From Ypsolopha sequella (Eukaryota; Arthropoda; Insecta; Lepidoptera; Ypsolophidae), in assembly GCA_934047225.1 (NCBI GenBank), contig CAKOHE010000057.1, forward strand, positions 1 to 64,000: a stretch of 64,000 nucleotides of DNA, read 5' to 3'. The notes beneath the pieces were generated by a model. That model did not search any database. It saw only the letters and a list, made by a program, of their open reading frames with translations, and was not told the DNA's origin. Below are positions 1-11,239 of this stretch, piece by piece (within the stretch, counting starts at the first letter, position 1; the number at the start of each line of letters is the position of its first letter). A program made the translations under genes and the position numbers.

Positions 1-1912
1 AGAGAGGCGACCTGTGTACTAGTACTAGTCCTAGTACTAGTCCTGGATCAGTGGTCCATACTTTTACAATAGAAACAATCCACCAATCGCAAAAAAAAAA
101 TCATCTGCTCAATAGAAAAGTTATTTACCTACTCGACCAAAATGTATGTAACAACTGATTGTATGTTGATTGTTTGTATGGACGAGTACTATAGCCAGTT
201 TCCGGCTTCCGCAATATCATGTACTTATTGCTTCTCTATACAAACTACGAGTACATTTCATCGGAGGTTTTTTTTGCGTTATTTCAATGGTTATAACAGA
301 AAACTTTTTTTTTAAATAATTTATTAACACAGTAAATTCACTTATTCTAGTACATATATTTCGCAAAACTTTGCAGTTTGTCTGCGAAAACTTAGTAGCT
401 TTAATTATTTTTACTTTTTGATCAGTATGGTCATTTGTAATCATAGGAACCACAAAAAATATCTTTTTTATTTTCGATCGTCGATAAGACTTAGGATGAA
501 GGGCGCTCGCCCAGAAACCGGGAGAGTGACAGCAGACGAGACGTTAATCAGTCTTTCCAGGGACTTCACAAAAATCTACAGAAGTCGCTAACTAACTGAT
601 ACTACGCAACTGCCAGATATCACTCCCCCAGTACAGGTACTCATGACGAAATGCTCTTGCATCTATATCGTCACGAACCTTCGTGTTATGTCACGTCGAT
701 ACACGACACGCAGATGTTACAATCGATAATCGGCGCTTGGAGTTTGCAGTGGTTGATGTATCTCAGTTAACACCGCTCATGGAGGCTCCTTATGTGTCAA
801 ATAGTTACTTTAATAATCAGACTCGACACAAAACTTACGCGGCTATCTTGAATTATCGCTATAAAGATCTACGTGTAAATAAAATACTGCTACGCGTTGG
901 CTACGAAGCAGCTGCGCTGTTATCGTAGCGCCTTGAAAGTATGCTGCACTGTAGCACTACAACCTAACACGTAGGCATAGTAAAACCAGAAGAGTAGTTT
1001 ATCTTCAAGCAAAGGTACATCGCGCGGCTAATATGTGTGCGTGCTAGTACGCACGAACTACAGTACGCACACAACAGCAATATCTTAGCGTGCAAGATAG
1101 GCGCTAGTCGGGGTCACGCCGCGGTCGCGCTCAGTCAAGTCTTTCGAACAAGCCGCCACGCCGCGCGGCACCGACCACTTCAAATATGCCGACAGCACGC
1201 AATCGAACATATTGTACTGTCTTCGGATGCCTCAATAATAATTCCTCAAATCCAGAATTATCTTTCTTCTCAATACCTACTCAACAAGAAAGTTGAGTAC
1301 ACAATTTATGGTATATATAAATAATAATGTGAAATGTAAACCGTAATTTCTTTGTTCACATTTAACATAGGTACCTATGATCATAGCTGTGCTACAATTG
1401 TCAACTTCGCACTTCGAATGTATGCTAATGTGTAGCACTACGGGGGTCTACACACCAAACCCGCCGACAGCGACAGCCCGATGGCTTGGCTTGGAAAAAG
1501 GAAAAGAAAGCCGGAGCTGTGTCGGTGGCGCATCGGCGGGCTTTTGTGTGTCGACTCTTTACAATCTAACACGTAAGCCACGTATCAGCTACGCTTGTTT
1601 CGTAGCGCTTCGGATTTATGCTACAATGTGGCACTTGGGCCAACATGCGACTCACACGGCCGCAAGATACAAAAAAAGTGTTGGAAAAAATGGAAATAGC
1701 TTTGGAAAGTTTTTTTTTTTGCTAGGTAACTCGAGAAGGTTTAGCATCGTTTGGTATCGCTAGCGGTACAGTGTTGTGCGTTGCCAGTTTGGGTGATAAG
1801 TCGGCCTTCGGGCTATCGTGTAAAAAATTTAGATTTTTATTTTCTATAATTTCTACATCGGCTTTATCTAGGACCCAGGAGAACATGAAAATGAACTAAA
1901 TACTTTTTTCAG
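1..1912. other. Gene-free upstream stretch
   Basis: No gene is recognised. The first 45 bases hold short repeats of an ACTAGT-type word. Bases about 130-210 share a stretch, including CCAGTTTCCGGCTT at 195-208, with 25330-25490, so this is a fragment of an interspersed repeat. Open frames of 80-130 codons around 683-1763 show no domain, no plausible splice context and a biased composition from CG-containing repeats, so they are not called. Confidence 0.5.
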
Positions 1913-1984
1913 AAGTCTTTGGCGAGTCCACATAGTCGTTCTTCTGTACGCAGCCATCAATCCAGGAGCATTCCCATTGATGAG
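1913..1984 (+). CDS. Candidate internal exon, Ser/Arg-rich, gene unknown
   Basis: A 72-base segment lies between a good acceptor (TACTTTTTTCAG, ending at 1912) and a weaker donor (GAG then GTTTGA at 1985). In the first frame it encodes 24 residues rich in serine, arginine and histidine (KSLASPHSRSS then VRSHQSRSIPIDE) without a stop, and keeps phase 0 at both ends. The composition resembles the Lys/Ser-rich terminal exon at 11240-11454 on the same strand. The phases do not join directly (that exon needs one base from its predecessor), so at least one further exon would be needed. It could be a chance ORF between splice-like sites. Confidence 0.35.
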
Positions 1985-3064
1985 GTTTGAGCGTTAAGTA
2001 TATATTTCTGTTAAAACTAGGAGGGTCACCTCGCTTCGATCGGCTCCCCAAATTTATTTTCATGTAAACCTAACACCTGTCGTCGCACCTATTTTTGGCC
2101 TTTGGTGAAAGATTTTCGATTTCATACTTTACGATCTGCCCAATTCTACGATCTGACCACGACATATACTTAATATCCTCACATATTACATAAAGAGATA
2201 AAAATGAAGCAGATAAAAAAGTAATAGATAAAATGTTTGATGACAATATTAGATTAATACTGAAGTAACTAGTATACGAACTAAGTTAAAATCAACAGCA
2301 TGCACATGAAAAAGTAAAAAAAAAAAAAATTGCAAACTGACAATAACAAACTGAAAAAAAGAACAATACCTCAATTTTTTTCATAAACGCTTTCTTTAGT
2401 TTATTTTTATAGCTATTACGAGAGCAGTTAAAGAAATCTATATTCAAAACATTTCCATAATAATATTTGCACATGCATTGTGCTCTTTTTCCATTATGAG
2501 TTCTAGTTCTTCCGAGATAAAAAGAGAAATTTGGGTCTATTACTACGATAACGGAGACTGGGGAGTTGGAAATTAACTTGACTTAGGAGGTCTGGGCATT
2601 TATATTCTGTTTCGAAGAATAATTAAGAATAATAATAAGAATAATTCGCCTGATGATGATCCCACTGATTGGTCGAAATATAGCGTTTAAAACTGTTTAC
2701 TAGGCCACAACTGTTTATTGTAAAATGCAGAATACAAAGAAGAGTAATTGAGTCAGTCATGTCTCCAATCTGTAAGAGACATCAGCCCGAAAGTAACAAG
2801 AAGTTTACTGTAGGACAAACGGTTATGATTGAAATGATGGTATGTAACTTTTAAGGTTTTAGAAAGGTACTGAAAAGGTTCTAATACCTTTGTATGGAAA
2901 TCTGCTCATAAGTCTTTGTAGTCTCAATTACTTTATATTAACGTTATATTTACCTCCTGAGTGCAAAAAGGGCCCACGTTGTAGAACCTTTCTGAGAGCT
3001 ACAGCAAAACCTGTAGCTCTTATCTATAACCTTTCTAACTACTTACTCAAAACTCAAATATAAC
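1985..3064. other. Gene-free, AT-rich stretch
   Basis: No coding exon or complete mobile element is recognised. At 2650-2690 there is a CCTGATGATG...GGTCGAAAT arrangement that recalls spacer sequences of Penelope-like elements. The TAAC at 3061-3064 is the left target duplication of the adjacent LTR element. Confidence 0.45.
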
Positions 3065-3260
3065 TGTGGAGTCATGAAATTGCTGATTGTAGAAATAAGT
3101 AATTGCGCACGACTTATGGCAAGGCACGTAGCCACGCCAGTTCTTTTCCCGACTTTGTGTAGTATCAACGTGTTTTCTTGTGTGGTTGTAGCCACTAGAA
3201 TATATCGGACTATTAACCGCTAACCTGTGTTTCACTCAGTCAACACCACAACATGCCAAA
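3065..3260 (+). repeat. 5' LTR, 196 bp
   Basis: Starts TGTGGAGTCATG and ends CACAACATGCCAAA. It is identical by eye to 5977-6172. Boundaries are set by where the two copies stop matching and by the flanking TAAC. The end is AAA rather than the usual CA, so the true terminus could be a few bases different. Confidence 0.85.
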
Positions 3261-3261
3261 G

Positions 3262-3280
3262 TGGTGACCCCGAACGTCGA
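3262..3280 (+). other. Primer binding site resembling the 3' end of tRNA-Trp
   Basis: TGGTGACCCCGAACGTCGAT begins one base after the LTR. It matches the complement of the insect tRNA-Trp 3' end for the first eleven bases (TGGTGACCCCG), then is out of register by an extra A. tRNA-Trp priming is known for the CsRn1 lineage. Confidence 0.65.
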
Positions 3281-3306
3281 TTTCTGGACAGTGCGTTTTA
3301 TGGCTG

Positions 3307-3579
3307 TTGGGGTATCATGTTCGTGAACTGAACAGACAGGACAGCGGGAAGAGAACTCCCCGTCGAGTAGAGTCGTGGCTCGGCGGGAATTACAACGACT
3401 TACGTTGTGGTCGGCGAGTATCCAAGAGGCGGAGGCAGAAAAATTTACAAAAACGCCGGCAAGATGACAACCCGGAAGATACAGCCCGGAGGAGAGACAT
3501 TATCGAAGGACAACAGCAGGAAGTCAGCATTAGCCCGGAGGAAACCCGGAGGTCAGCAGTAGCCCAGATAACAACATAG
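3307..3579 (+). CDS. Arg/Lys-rich leader ORF in the LTR element, doubtful
   Basis: A 90-codon frame just downstream of the primer binding site. It is strongly basic (RRVSKRRRQKNLQKRRQDD) and built partly from imperfect repeats of AGCCCGGAGGA. There is no gag matrix, capsid or zinc-knuckle motif. It may be the remains of a gag start or merely packaging leader sequence. Being open may be a by-product of the purine-rich composition. Confidence 0.3.
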   Translation: MGYHVRELNRQDSGKRTPRRVESWLGGNYNDLRCGRRVSKRRRQKNLQKRRQDDNPEDTARRRDIIEGQQQEVSISPEETRRSAVAQITT

Positions 3580-3974
3580 CCTAGAGGACAGCATACCGAA
3601 GAAAAAATCGGAACGTGAAGGTGCGGACGTGTTGCAAGTGATGACTTCGACACCGTTACCAGAGAAGTAAGAGAATTCAAGAACGTAGCTACAAAAGAAG
3701 AAAATCGAGGAATATTTTGAGAAGCTTTCTGAGCCATGAAGGTATTTAGCGAATTTTTATTAGCAACATACGACATGTGCAAAGAAACAAGATCCCGATA
3801 TACATTACAGAGAAACCAGGTTATGTATATGAACACACACATATGAAAGTGCTGACAACGTGTGACAATTCTTGTGACGACCGGATACAGTACAATTCCA
3901 TGCAGTGATATCGTGTTACGAAGCAACTATTTAGATATTTTATGAACCTTTGTATTTTATGTACCTATTTCAGA

Positions 3975-5055
3975 TTTTTTAGTTTTATTATGTTGTGTTA
4001 TTGTTTTCAAAAATGGTTTATTTTGACGACTATACAGTCGGGTTTTGCAGAAAACGCTACCTTACTCACGTCGTATCAGAATAGTTAGATTTGTAGATTT
4101 TCTAGAGCAATGATTTAAGTACATAAAGAGTATTATTTTTAGTTTTGCATACAGTACATATTGTGAGGTTCAGTGATAAAGATTTAGTTTTTTGTAAAAG
4201 TCGTGTAAATATTTTGTGGTTAAAATTCCGAAAAATGGGTAAACCGCAAAGTAAAAATGAACAAGTTGTCATAGCACAGAATGGTGCAAACGAGTCAAGT
4301 AATTCGAAATTAGAAGAAAAAATGGAGATTTATGGAATTGTGATAGTGATAACAGTTATCATATTGTTTTTTTTATCAGTGTACGTATTATATACAAAGT
4401 GTAGTAATCATATGCGAAAGTGGCTAAGAAAAGAATTAAGAGCGTCAACTTTGGAGAGTGCTCCACAGGCATTCCAAAATACGATGCAGCAACATGTATA
4501 GGACGAATGACGTCAGCAGGCAAATTGAAACAGAAAATTGAAAGTTTACGAAACAGTGACCATTGTGTTATTTTTGTGTAAGGTACAAAGTAGTGATCAT
4601 ACTAGAAAGTAGTTTTAAAGAATAGCTAAAGGTATTAGATTTGGGGAATGCGGATTAAGCAACTCAGATCTCAATGCAATAGCATGTGTAACGTAGAAAT
4701 TATAAAATGAAATGTTAGGGTTCCGTGAGTTTATAACTCGAATATGAACCCGCGAACTAAATGAAACTATAGATACGGGCAAGCCATATTTTAACCTGAA
4801 CACTCTTCAAGTTGTTCCGAGCCCTCGGTGAATCGTAAAATGGCCTAGAGAGTATTTTTGCTAACTATCAAGTTATATTTTTTTCTTTCCGCATCAAAGG
4901 GATCCTAGAGAGATTTCCGAAACTTAGATATTTTTTCTTTCTTTTCTTGTAGATTGTAATTTTTTAGTGTTTTGTTATTGTTTTCAAGTGATGTATAATG
5001 TCGATATACACTCAGGTTAAGCAGGAAACGCTATCTGAATGACATCGAATTAGAG
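3975..5055 (+). repeat. Diverged internal direct repeat of the LTR element
   Basis: Two related blocks of roughly 100 bp, about 3975-4085 and 4961-5055, share TTATTGTTTTCA followed by a TATACA-CAG word and GCAG(A/G)AAACGCTA. The first copy lies just before the small membrane ORF. The motif contains acceptor-like CAG sites, so it could be a splice or regulatory block. That is inference. Confidence 0.5.
4235..4501 (+). CDS. Small putatively N-myristoylated single-pass membrane protein carried by the LTR element
   Basis: The start is the ATG at 4235, in AAAAATGG context. Upstream codons in the same frame reach 4145 but lack the motif. The 88-residue product begins MGKPQSKNEQ, which fits the N-myristoylation rule (Gly2, Ser6). 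A polar, Asn/Gln-rich segment runs to about residue 31, then a hydrophobic helix at about residues 33-53 (IVIVITVIILFFLSVYVLY). A basic juxtamembrane stretch (MRKWLRKELR, residues 60-69) and a short polar tail follow. It is the only good ORF between the two identical LTRs and has no stop or frameshift, so it may be maintained. I know of similar short MG-x3-S membrane ORFs in arthropod LTR elements but of no assigned function. A role in membrane targeting of particles is inference. Confidence 0.65.
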   Translation: MGKPQSKNEQVVIAQNGANESSNSKLEEKMEIYGIVIVITVIILFFLSVYVLYTKCSNHMRKWLRKELRASTLESAPQAFQNTMQQHV

Positions 5056-5962
5056 CAAATAAGCAAAGACGAATAAACAGGGTTCCGTAATAGAATGCAA
5101 ATGTAGACCCTTGATGCAATGCGAAATTTATTTTTATGTTTTCTTGTGTATTGTGTATTGAAATGTCATTTATGTTTGTAATTTGTGTAACTATGAAGCA
5201 TGTAAGTAGAAATTTCCGGAATTTTTTCTTACATGACGTAAAGATATACTATTGGTATACTAGATATTTTTCTAGCTTTTGGATTGATCACCAAAAAGTT
5301 ATAAAATGTTTAGGATTCGGATAGATGTTAGGAAATGTATTTTTTGTGTTATGTAACAGTTTTGTGTTTGTATTTTTCCTCTATAAATTGTTTAAAGTTT
5401 TTTATAATAGCATTTTTTTTTTACATTAATATACTGTGTAAAGTCCAGTTATGAATTGTGTAGTTGAACAAATTGAAAATTTTCCATTATAGCACTATTT
5501 TTGATATTATAACACCGTTATTATGTTATTTTACTGTTTCGATATTCAATTGTTATCTGTTAATTTGGTATTCAATTTCAGAGTAATTTTTACAGAAGTT
5601 AGTGTTAAAGAGTTTTTCAGTTTTATATTCATTTTTTTTTTGTATTGTTTTCTTAAAGATTCTTGTGTAATTTTACATTATAAAATAGTCTTTACATTAT
5701 GGTACTGCACAATGTTGAAATTTTATTTCATTGAAATTTATTTTCATTACAGCAAGATAAGAATTGCGTCAGCCAGTAGGCAGTTTCATGTTACGAGCTT
5801 GCTTTGTGTTTACAATTGTTTAAATGTCGAGTCAGATTATGTTATTATTGCAACAGTGTATCAGAGTACAATCAGTGTAGTATGTTTTGAAACATTTAGG
5901 TACAATCAATGAAAGATGTTTTTAGTTTGTTAAAAATTTTATTTTGAAAAATTTTTTTTTGT

Positions 5963-5971
5963 AGAAAGGGA
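5963..5971 (+). other. Polypurine tract before the 3' LTR
   Basis: AGAAAGGGA ends six bases before the 3' LTR start, the expected place for plus-strand priming. The tract is short and is followed by TGTAC, so the exact priming position is uncertain. Confidence 0.5.
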
Positions 5972-5976
5972 TGTAC

Positions 5977-6172
5977 TGTGGAGTCATGAAATTGCTGATT
6001 GTAGAAATAAGTAATTGCGCACGACTTATGGCAAGGCACGTAGCCACGCCAGTTCTTTTCCCGACTTTGTGTAGTATCAACGTGTTTTCTTGTGTGGTTG
6101 TAGCCACTAGAATATATCGGACTATTAACCGCTAACCTGTGTTTCACTCAGTCAACACCACAACATGCCAAA
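5977..6172 (+). repeat. 3' LTR, 196 bp
   Basis: Identical copy of 3065-3260, followed by target duplication TAAC at 6173-6176. Open frames found in reverse within both LTRs are shadows of the repeat, not genes. Confidence 0.85.
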
Positions 6173-7158
6173 TAACCTTCACAACCTTAATTTAACGTTA
6201 ATATAACCATACAATACAACTAATAGATTCTATATTAGTCTTGGATGTAACTCTATGACAACTTAAAACCTTTTTGATAGAAATGAATAACGCTTTTCCA
6301 GGACTTTCGGGTTTTAAAATGTTTCTGTTTAAGATTGTTTGTACGCGGAAACACTAATGGTGGGTTTAAATTACTTATTTATAATGGCGCCATTCCCTGT
6401 CATTATACCAAGTTTCAAAATGGCTAGATATGTAAGTGTTGTATTCTTAAAAAATAGTTAGTAGCATGTTAAAGTCAGATAAAATGCAAAACATAGTGCG
6501 ATTGGTACATTATCGTGAAACTTTAGGATAATAGTGCTATATGCGAGACGGGCCTTTCGTAATTGCAAATTTTCAGGACATTTTCAATAAAAAAAAATGA
6601 AAAAATAAGGTGTTTGATGGTTTGTCGCTTTAGAAATAAAAGTTATACTCATATATAAAAACGTATATTTAAAATTGTATAGAACATGTTATTTAATTTT
6701 GCTTCGTTGTATTAAAATGTTATTTTCAGTTCGTTTTATTTTTTTTTTAGTGAATAAATATGGCTGACGTTAGGAAATTACTAGAAAGCATTCAAGTTAA
6801 CCTTTTTAGAACTATAACAGCTCAAAACTCTTAATTTTTGCCAAAGTAAGAGCTAAAGGTAATTTCGCGGAGCTATATAAAACCAAAAGGCTGTTTTCAC
6901 AGCTTTCAGGTTATCGTCAGGAGTAATTCAATACTCGCCAGTCGCGACCACAACCATTAAGCAAAATCAAGTGTTCAATTGTTCATCACAAGTGATATCA
7001 AGCAGCTACAGGCTGCTCCTTGAGTGCAAATAAGTTACTATTTCTTTTTTCAATTATGTTTAGTCGATAGGTACTTGTCTAACTTATGTTTTACCTTTAC
7101 TACTGAATACATTTAAATTTAGCCTTAAGTAGTCCTCAACAGTGACCAGACTACCTAT
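6173..7158. other. Gene-free stretch with a TATA-like motif
   Basis: No gene is recognised. CTATATAAAA at about 6871-6880 is followed some 25-30 bases later by a CAG-GTT initiator-like site. Nothing downstream reads as a first exon, so a promoter is only possible. Confidence 0.35.
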
Positions 7159-9720
7159 CTTGAAAAAAACGGACAAGTGCGAGTTGGACTCGCCCGTCGA
7201 GGGTTCCGTACAAATTTGTATATAAAAGAATACCCTGACTGACTGACTGACTGATTGACTGACTGATCTATCAACGCCGAGACCAAACAGCTAAACCTAG
7301 GAACATGAAATTTGCACCGTAGGTTCCTTTTATTGCGTAAACATCCGCTAAGAAAAGATTTTTTGAAAATCAATTCATAATGAAATGGGGTAGAAACTTG
7401 TTTGGAAAATCATAATCCGTGGGAGTATCAACATATACTGAAGTGTCAACATACTTCGCATAAATACTCTTTTTAATAAATTATGAGAAACCTGTGAGAG
7501 GGTTTTACAAAACTCATCCCCCGAGGGGATAAAATAGCGTGTTAAGTTATATATCGAAAATTGCATCCCTTGAGTGTTTCTAGTTAAAACTTTGCTTAAA
7601 TATTCCTTCCTTAAAACGTATAATGAGATACATGTAGGAAAGTTTTCAAAAATTATCCATCCCCTAATGGGGATGAAATGGGTTAAAAACTTTGATATGG
7701 AAAATCACAATCCCTGGGCATATATAAACTTATATATTATGTATAACTTATATACATATATACACTTACTTACAACTTCGCATAAATCATATTGAGAAAA
7801 ATAAGACACGTATAAGAGGTTTTTTTTTTAAAGAAAACCGTACGCATAACAGGATTTAGCGGGATGTTGAAGCTTTCATTGTAAAATATGAAACGCATTA
7901 CATACTAAATTCACGCGGATGAAGACGCGGGCAACAGCTAGTTATAAATAATTCAGACTTTTTTTATGATTAAATTACAAATGTATAGTTTTTAGATGTT
8001 TTCCTGTATTCGTAGTATAAGATAATACTTGCCTTTCATAGTTCTAGGTCAACGGAAATTACCCTATACATTTTGATTCCCTTGAGAATGTCGAAATATA
8101 CGATTTTAGTGGCATTAAAAGCCGTATTTTTTTTGCGTTAACATAAAAATTTATTTTATTCGCAACTTCAAGTAACAGTAGACTTGATTATATGGTTTTA
8201 ATTTCAATTTGATAACTTCACGCGTTCTTGAGATGAAGGGTCTGGACAGATAGACGGACAGGCGGGCAGACAGACGGACAACAAAGTGATCCTATAAGGG
8301 TTCTGTTTTTAGGGTTCCGTACCTAAAAGATACAAAAGGAACCTTTATGGTGAGACTCCGTTGTCCGTCCATCCGTCCGTCCGTATGTCATAACTTTAGC
8401 ACCGTTCAAGATAAAGTCATGAAATTTGGCATATAAATAATTAATTTACCCATATATCAGAGTGTAAAAAAATTGAAAAATTTGAAATTTTTCAAAATAT
8501 TTCAAAAACAAAAGTAAGAAAAATAAAAAATATTATCCTAAAAATACAATATGGGTATGAAATTGTAGATATTAAAAAGCTGATTGTAAAAATATATACT
8601 TTTACTAAATTTACTCTCACAAGTTTCGATTCCCCCCTTATCTCCGAAACTGGTAGACCAAAAATATGAAAACTGGCCAATTACAGGGAAACTATAGAAG
8701 TTAAAAAATTTAGCACAAATGAAAAATATAAAAAAACTAGCTTCTGTCCGTGGCTTCGCCCGCGTGGTCTACAGGAAACAAATAACTTTTTTTTCAGAAA
8801 CAAACATTTAAGTACTCTCACTCCCTCTGGGAATACAGGGACTCACCTATCAAAGTTTTTCCGAAAAAGTGTCAAAATCCCTATCAGTTGTCAAAAAATG
8901 TCAAATTTGAATACGGCAGCGTAATCGGCGACCCTAAATGCCCCTTGATACCGAGTTTCATGCAAATTAGAATACTTCTTTAGACCTGTTCAAAAATTGT
9001 CAAAACCGGTCAAATTAAATTTTTTTTTGGCCATGTAGCTCCAGCTTGACCGATCACTATAATTGAAACCCAAACTCCTTAAAATTAGCCATTCGGGAGA
9101 TATGGCCGATCAAAATTATAGCATTTTTTTTAACGTCATCTTGATCTCGCCGACGACTTTTTTTGGAATACCATGAACATGGTTCTAGCATCAGCCGTTT
9201 AGGAGATACAGGCCTGTAAAGTTTTGACTTCTTCGGCAGGTAGATCTCGTCAAGACCTTTTCCTAGACATCCATCAACATGGGTCTAGCTCCAGCCGTTT
9301 GGAAGATGCAGGCTGTCAAAGTTTTGACAAAAAAAACTTTTTTTGGCACCCCATGGTCCAACCCCTAGGGATGTACCACTTTCCGTTCCAAAGATATTTT
9401 GCTTGGATATAGATAGATAGATAAACAGATAGATAGATGGATATATTGTGGATATATAGATAGATAGATACCTCAAAAGGAAAAAATGGAAATCTAAAAG
9501 GATCACTTCTATGGCTGTCTGTCTATCCGTTTGTTACAGCCGATTGCTCTATCACACATACTTTCAAGAAGTAATATGTGTTTACGTAAATATTACAGGA
9601 CAATTAAAACGGTTGAAAAAAATTACAAAATTAAATTTTTCATCCATAATATGGAGCCCTAGGTATGCGAGTCTGACTCGCACTTGACCGGTTTTTTTCC
9701 TTTAGAGGTACGGAACCCTA
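7159..9720. mobile_element. Composite of abundant insect interspersed repeats with inverted ends
   Basis: The left end reads CGGACAAGTGCGAGTTGGAC then GAGGGTTCCGTAC. The right end (9660-9720) carries the inverse, ACTCGCACTTGACCGG and GTACGGAACCCTAA. An internal copy of AGGGTTCCGTACC at about 8309 shows that at least two members are joined. A second repeat type with CTGACTGACTGA (7233-7265) and a CTAG-type 3' end (GGGCAACAGCTAGT, 7930-7943) lies inside, and a reversed CTAG-type end lies at 8737. No transposase frame is visible. Such sequences are frequent in moth genomes; the element class is not settled from this window. Confidence 0.6.
9409..9470. repeat. GATA-type microsatellite
   Basis: Imperfect TAGA/GATA array interrupted by GGATATATTG, inside the composite repeat. 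Confidence 0.85.
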
Positions 9721-10384
9721 ATAAAATATACTAACCGCTGTATTCATTATTCGTAGGAAATTTTCCGCACTTTCCGTTTAAAATTTCCACTCCGTTTTGT
9801 TTAAATCACCCTGTGTTGGTTCAATTTGCAAGACATCGTAATTTGAATTCGCGGAGACAACTGATAATATTTGAGAATGCCTCTAAAGCTTTCAAATATT
9901 CTTGTAGGATATAAATCATTCCTTCAGCTCTGAACTATAGCCTTTTGGTCTTGGTTTTCACCATGCAGTCCTAATTTGTTTGCCGAGACAACTTTTATAC
10001 AGCCTAAAGGCTTTAGATAGGTTTTAGAAATAACTTCTAAGTAATTTCAACATTCCATAGCTTTGTGGTTATATCAAAGTTAAAAATTTAACCTTTAGAT
10101 CTCACTTAAGCATAATCCTAGCCTCTCCAGAACCTCATCAAGAGTCTACAACAACTATAAGATCCTAGGACTTTAAGGTCGTGAAACACAAGTCAAAATA
10201 ACGTTAATTTAGACTCTTGTCAACGGCTTAAAGGTTGTTATGATAAACAATTAGTTTTAGAACTTAATAATCATTCTCAAGTACTTAATATGCCTAGATA
10301 GAAAAGCATTAACCTTTTTGCGACCCAAATACAAACTAAAGGAAGTTTTCACAACCTAGGCCCGAATGAATTGTTACTTGGGGA
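9721..10384. other. Gene-free AT-rich stretch
   Basis: No coding or mobile-element signature is recognised beyond the flanking repeats. Confidence 0.45.
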
Positions 10385-11190
10385 GGCACGTACAAATCTT
10401 TTTTGGATCATTTAACCTTCTGAATATAAATGTAAAACCCCGGATTCCATATTGCTGAGGCATATTCTAATTTTGACTTTGGTAGAGACTGAATAAGATT
10501 ATTTTTGAAGTATTTGGCCACTCTAAGAATAAATCCTAACGATTGTTTTTTTATGATGCCTCCACTGTGGATGGAGCTCGAATATCAAAGAGTCAAGTAA
10601 AACGCCAAGGTCACGTATTTGATTGACAGTTTCCAATGAATTATTTCCAATTTTGTAGAGAAAACAGTGGTTATGCCTGTTCTTAGAAAAGGCCACAACT
10701 TTGCATTTGTTCTCAGCAAGCACGATTTTATTACAATGCAATTAGTGAACAGTCTGTTTAGATGAGGGATGGGCAAACACAGGCCCGCGGGCCATCTCCA
10801 GCCCGCGAACGTTTGCAATCCGACCATTGGCTCAGAAGTAGATAATAAAATAACATGACATGAATCACGAAACGAAGATTCATCAAGTGCAGTGTCGCTC
10901 CATCGATCAATCAAACTGATGTTTCATACTGTATCTGATTTGAATATCTATAGTTCATATCATTTAATTTTGCATAAATAAGAGATCTTTTAATGCTGTT
11001 GAAACCTATGATATAAATTCTATCCTAAGAAGTTTTACTGTGGAAAATAAAAATATTTGCATTTCAATAAATAATTAAATATATTATAGCCAAAAATCCC
11101 TCATAGATGCTGTTTGCAAATATTGGCCCGCGTATATTTCCCCATCCCTGGTTTAGATCTTCCTGTAATTACTGACAATTGTTATTTTCA
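10385..11190 (-). pseudogene. Fragment of a Jockey/CR1-type LINE reverse transcriptase
   Basis: Reading on the minus strand from 10745, the segment encodes the part of the reverse transcriptase just after the YADD box: NKCKVVAFSK, then LYKIGNNSLE, IRDLGVLLDS and LEYASAIWNPG. This order is characteristic of Jockey/CR1-like non-LTR retrotransposons. The catalytic YADD itself is not present. Several frame changes are needed, for instance between the LGVLLDS block and the LEYASAIWNP block. The upstream part (QEDLNRLF) continues on the far side of a hAT-type insertion at 10764-11150, so the LINE is older than that insertion. Non-functional. Confidence 0.75.
10764..11150. mobile_element. Non-autonomous hAT element (MITE), 387 bp
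   Basis: The ends read (G)AGGGATGGGCAAA and, inverted, CAGGGATGGGGAAA, with GGCCCGCG just inside both. An 8-bp target duplication GTTTAGAT lies at 10756-10763 and 11151-11158. CAGGG-type termini with 8-bp duplications are diagnostic of hAT. It interrupts the LINE fragment on both sides and carries no transposase. The first base of the left end is G instead of C. Confidence 0.85.
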
Positions 11191-11239
11191 TATGCTTATA
11201 TATTTATAATCATGTTCTTACCCACAGATATCAGTTACG

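Larger units (their letters stand above)
3065..6172 (+). mobile_element. Young non-autonomous LTR retrotransposon with a small membrane-protein ORF
   Basis: Two 196-bp LTRs (3065-3260 and 5977-6172) read as identical and flank 2.7 kb. A 4-bp target duplication TAAC sits outside them (3061-3064 and 6173-6176). A tRNA-Trp-like primer binding site begins at 3262 and a short purine run (AGAAAGGGA) ends at 5971, before the 3' LTR. The interior has no gag, protease, reverse transcriptase or integrase. It carries an Arg/Lys-rich leader ORF and one intact 88-codon ORF at 4235-4501. Use of tRNA-Trp and a 4-bp duplication fit the CsRn1-type Ty3/Gypsy lineage (for example Kabuki of Bombyx), but that assignment is inference. 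LTR identity means insertion was recent, so an autonomous partner probably exists or existed recently. Confidence 0.85.

Noticed and set aside
683..1763. Several plus frames of 80-130 codons
   Set aside because: No domain, no splice support, repeat-like CG-rich composition.
3047..3235. 62-codon minus frame repeated at 5922-6147
   Set aside because: It is the LTR read backwards.
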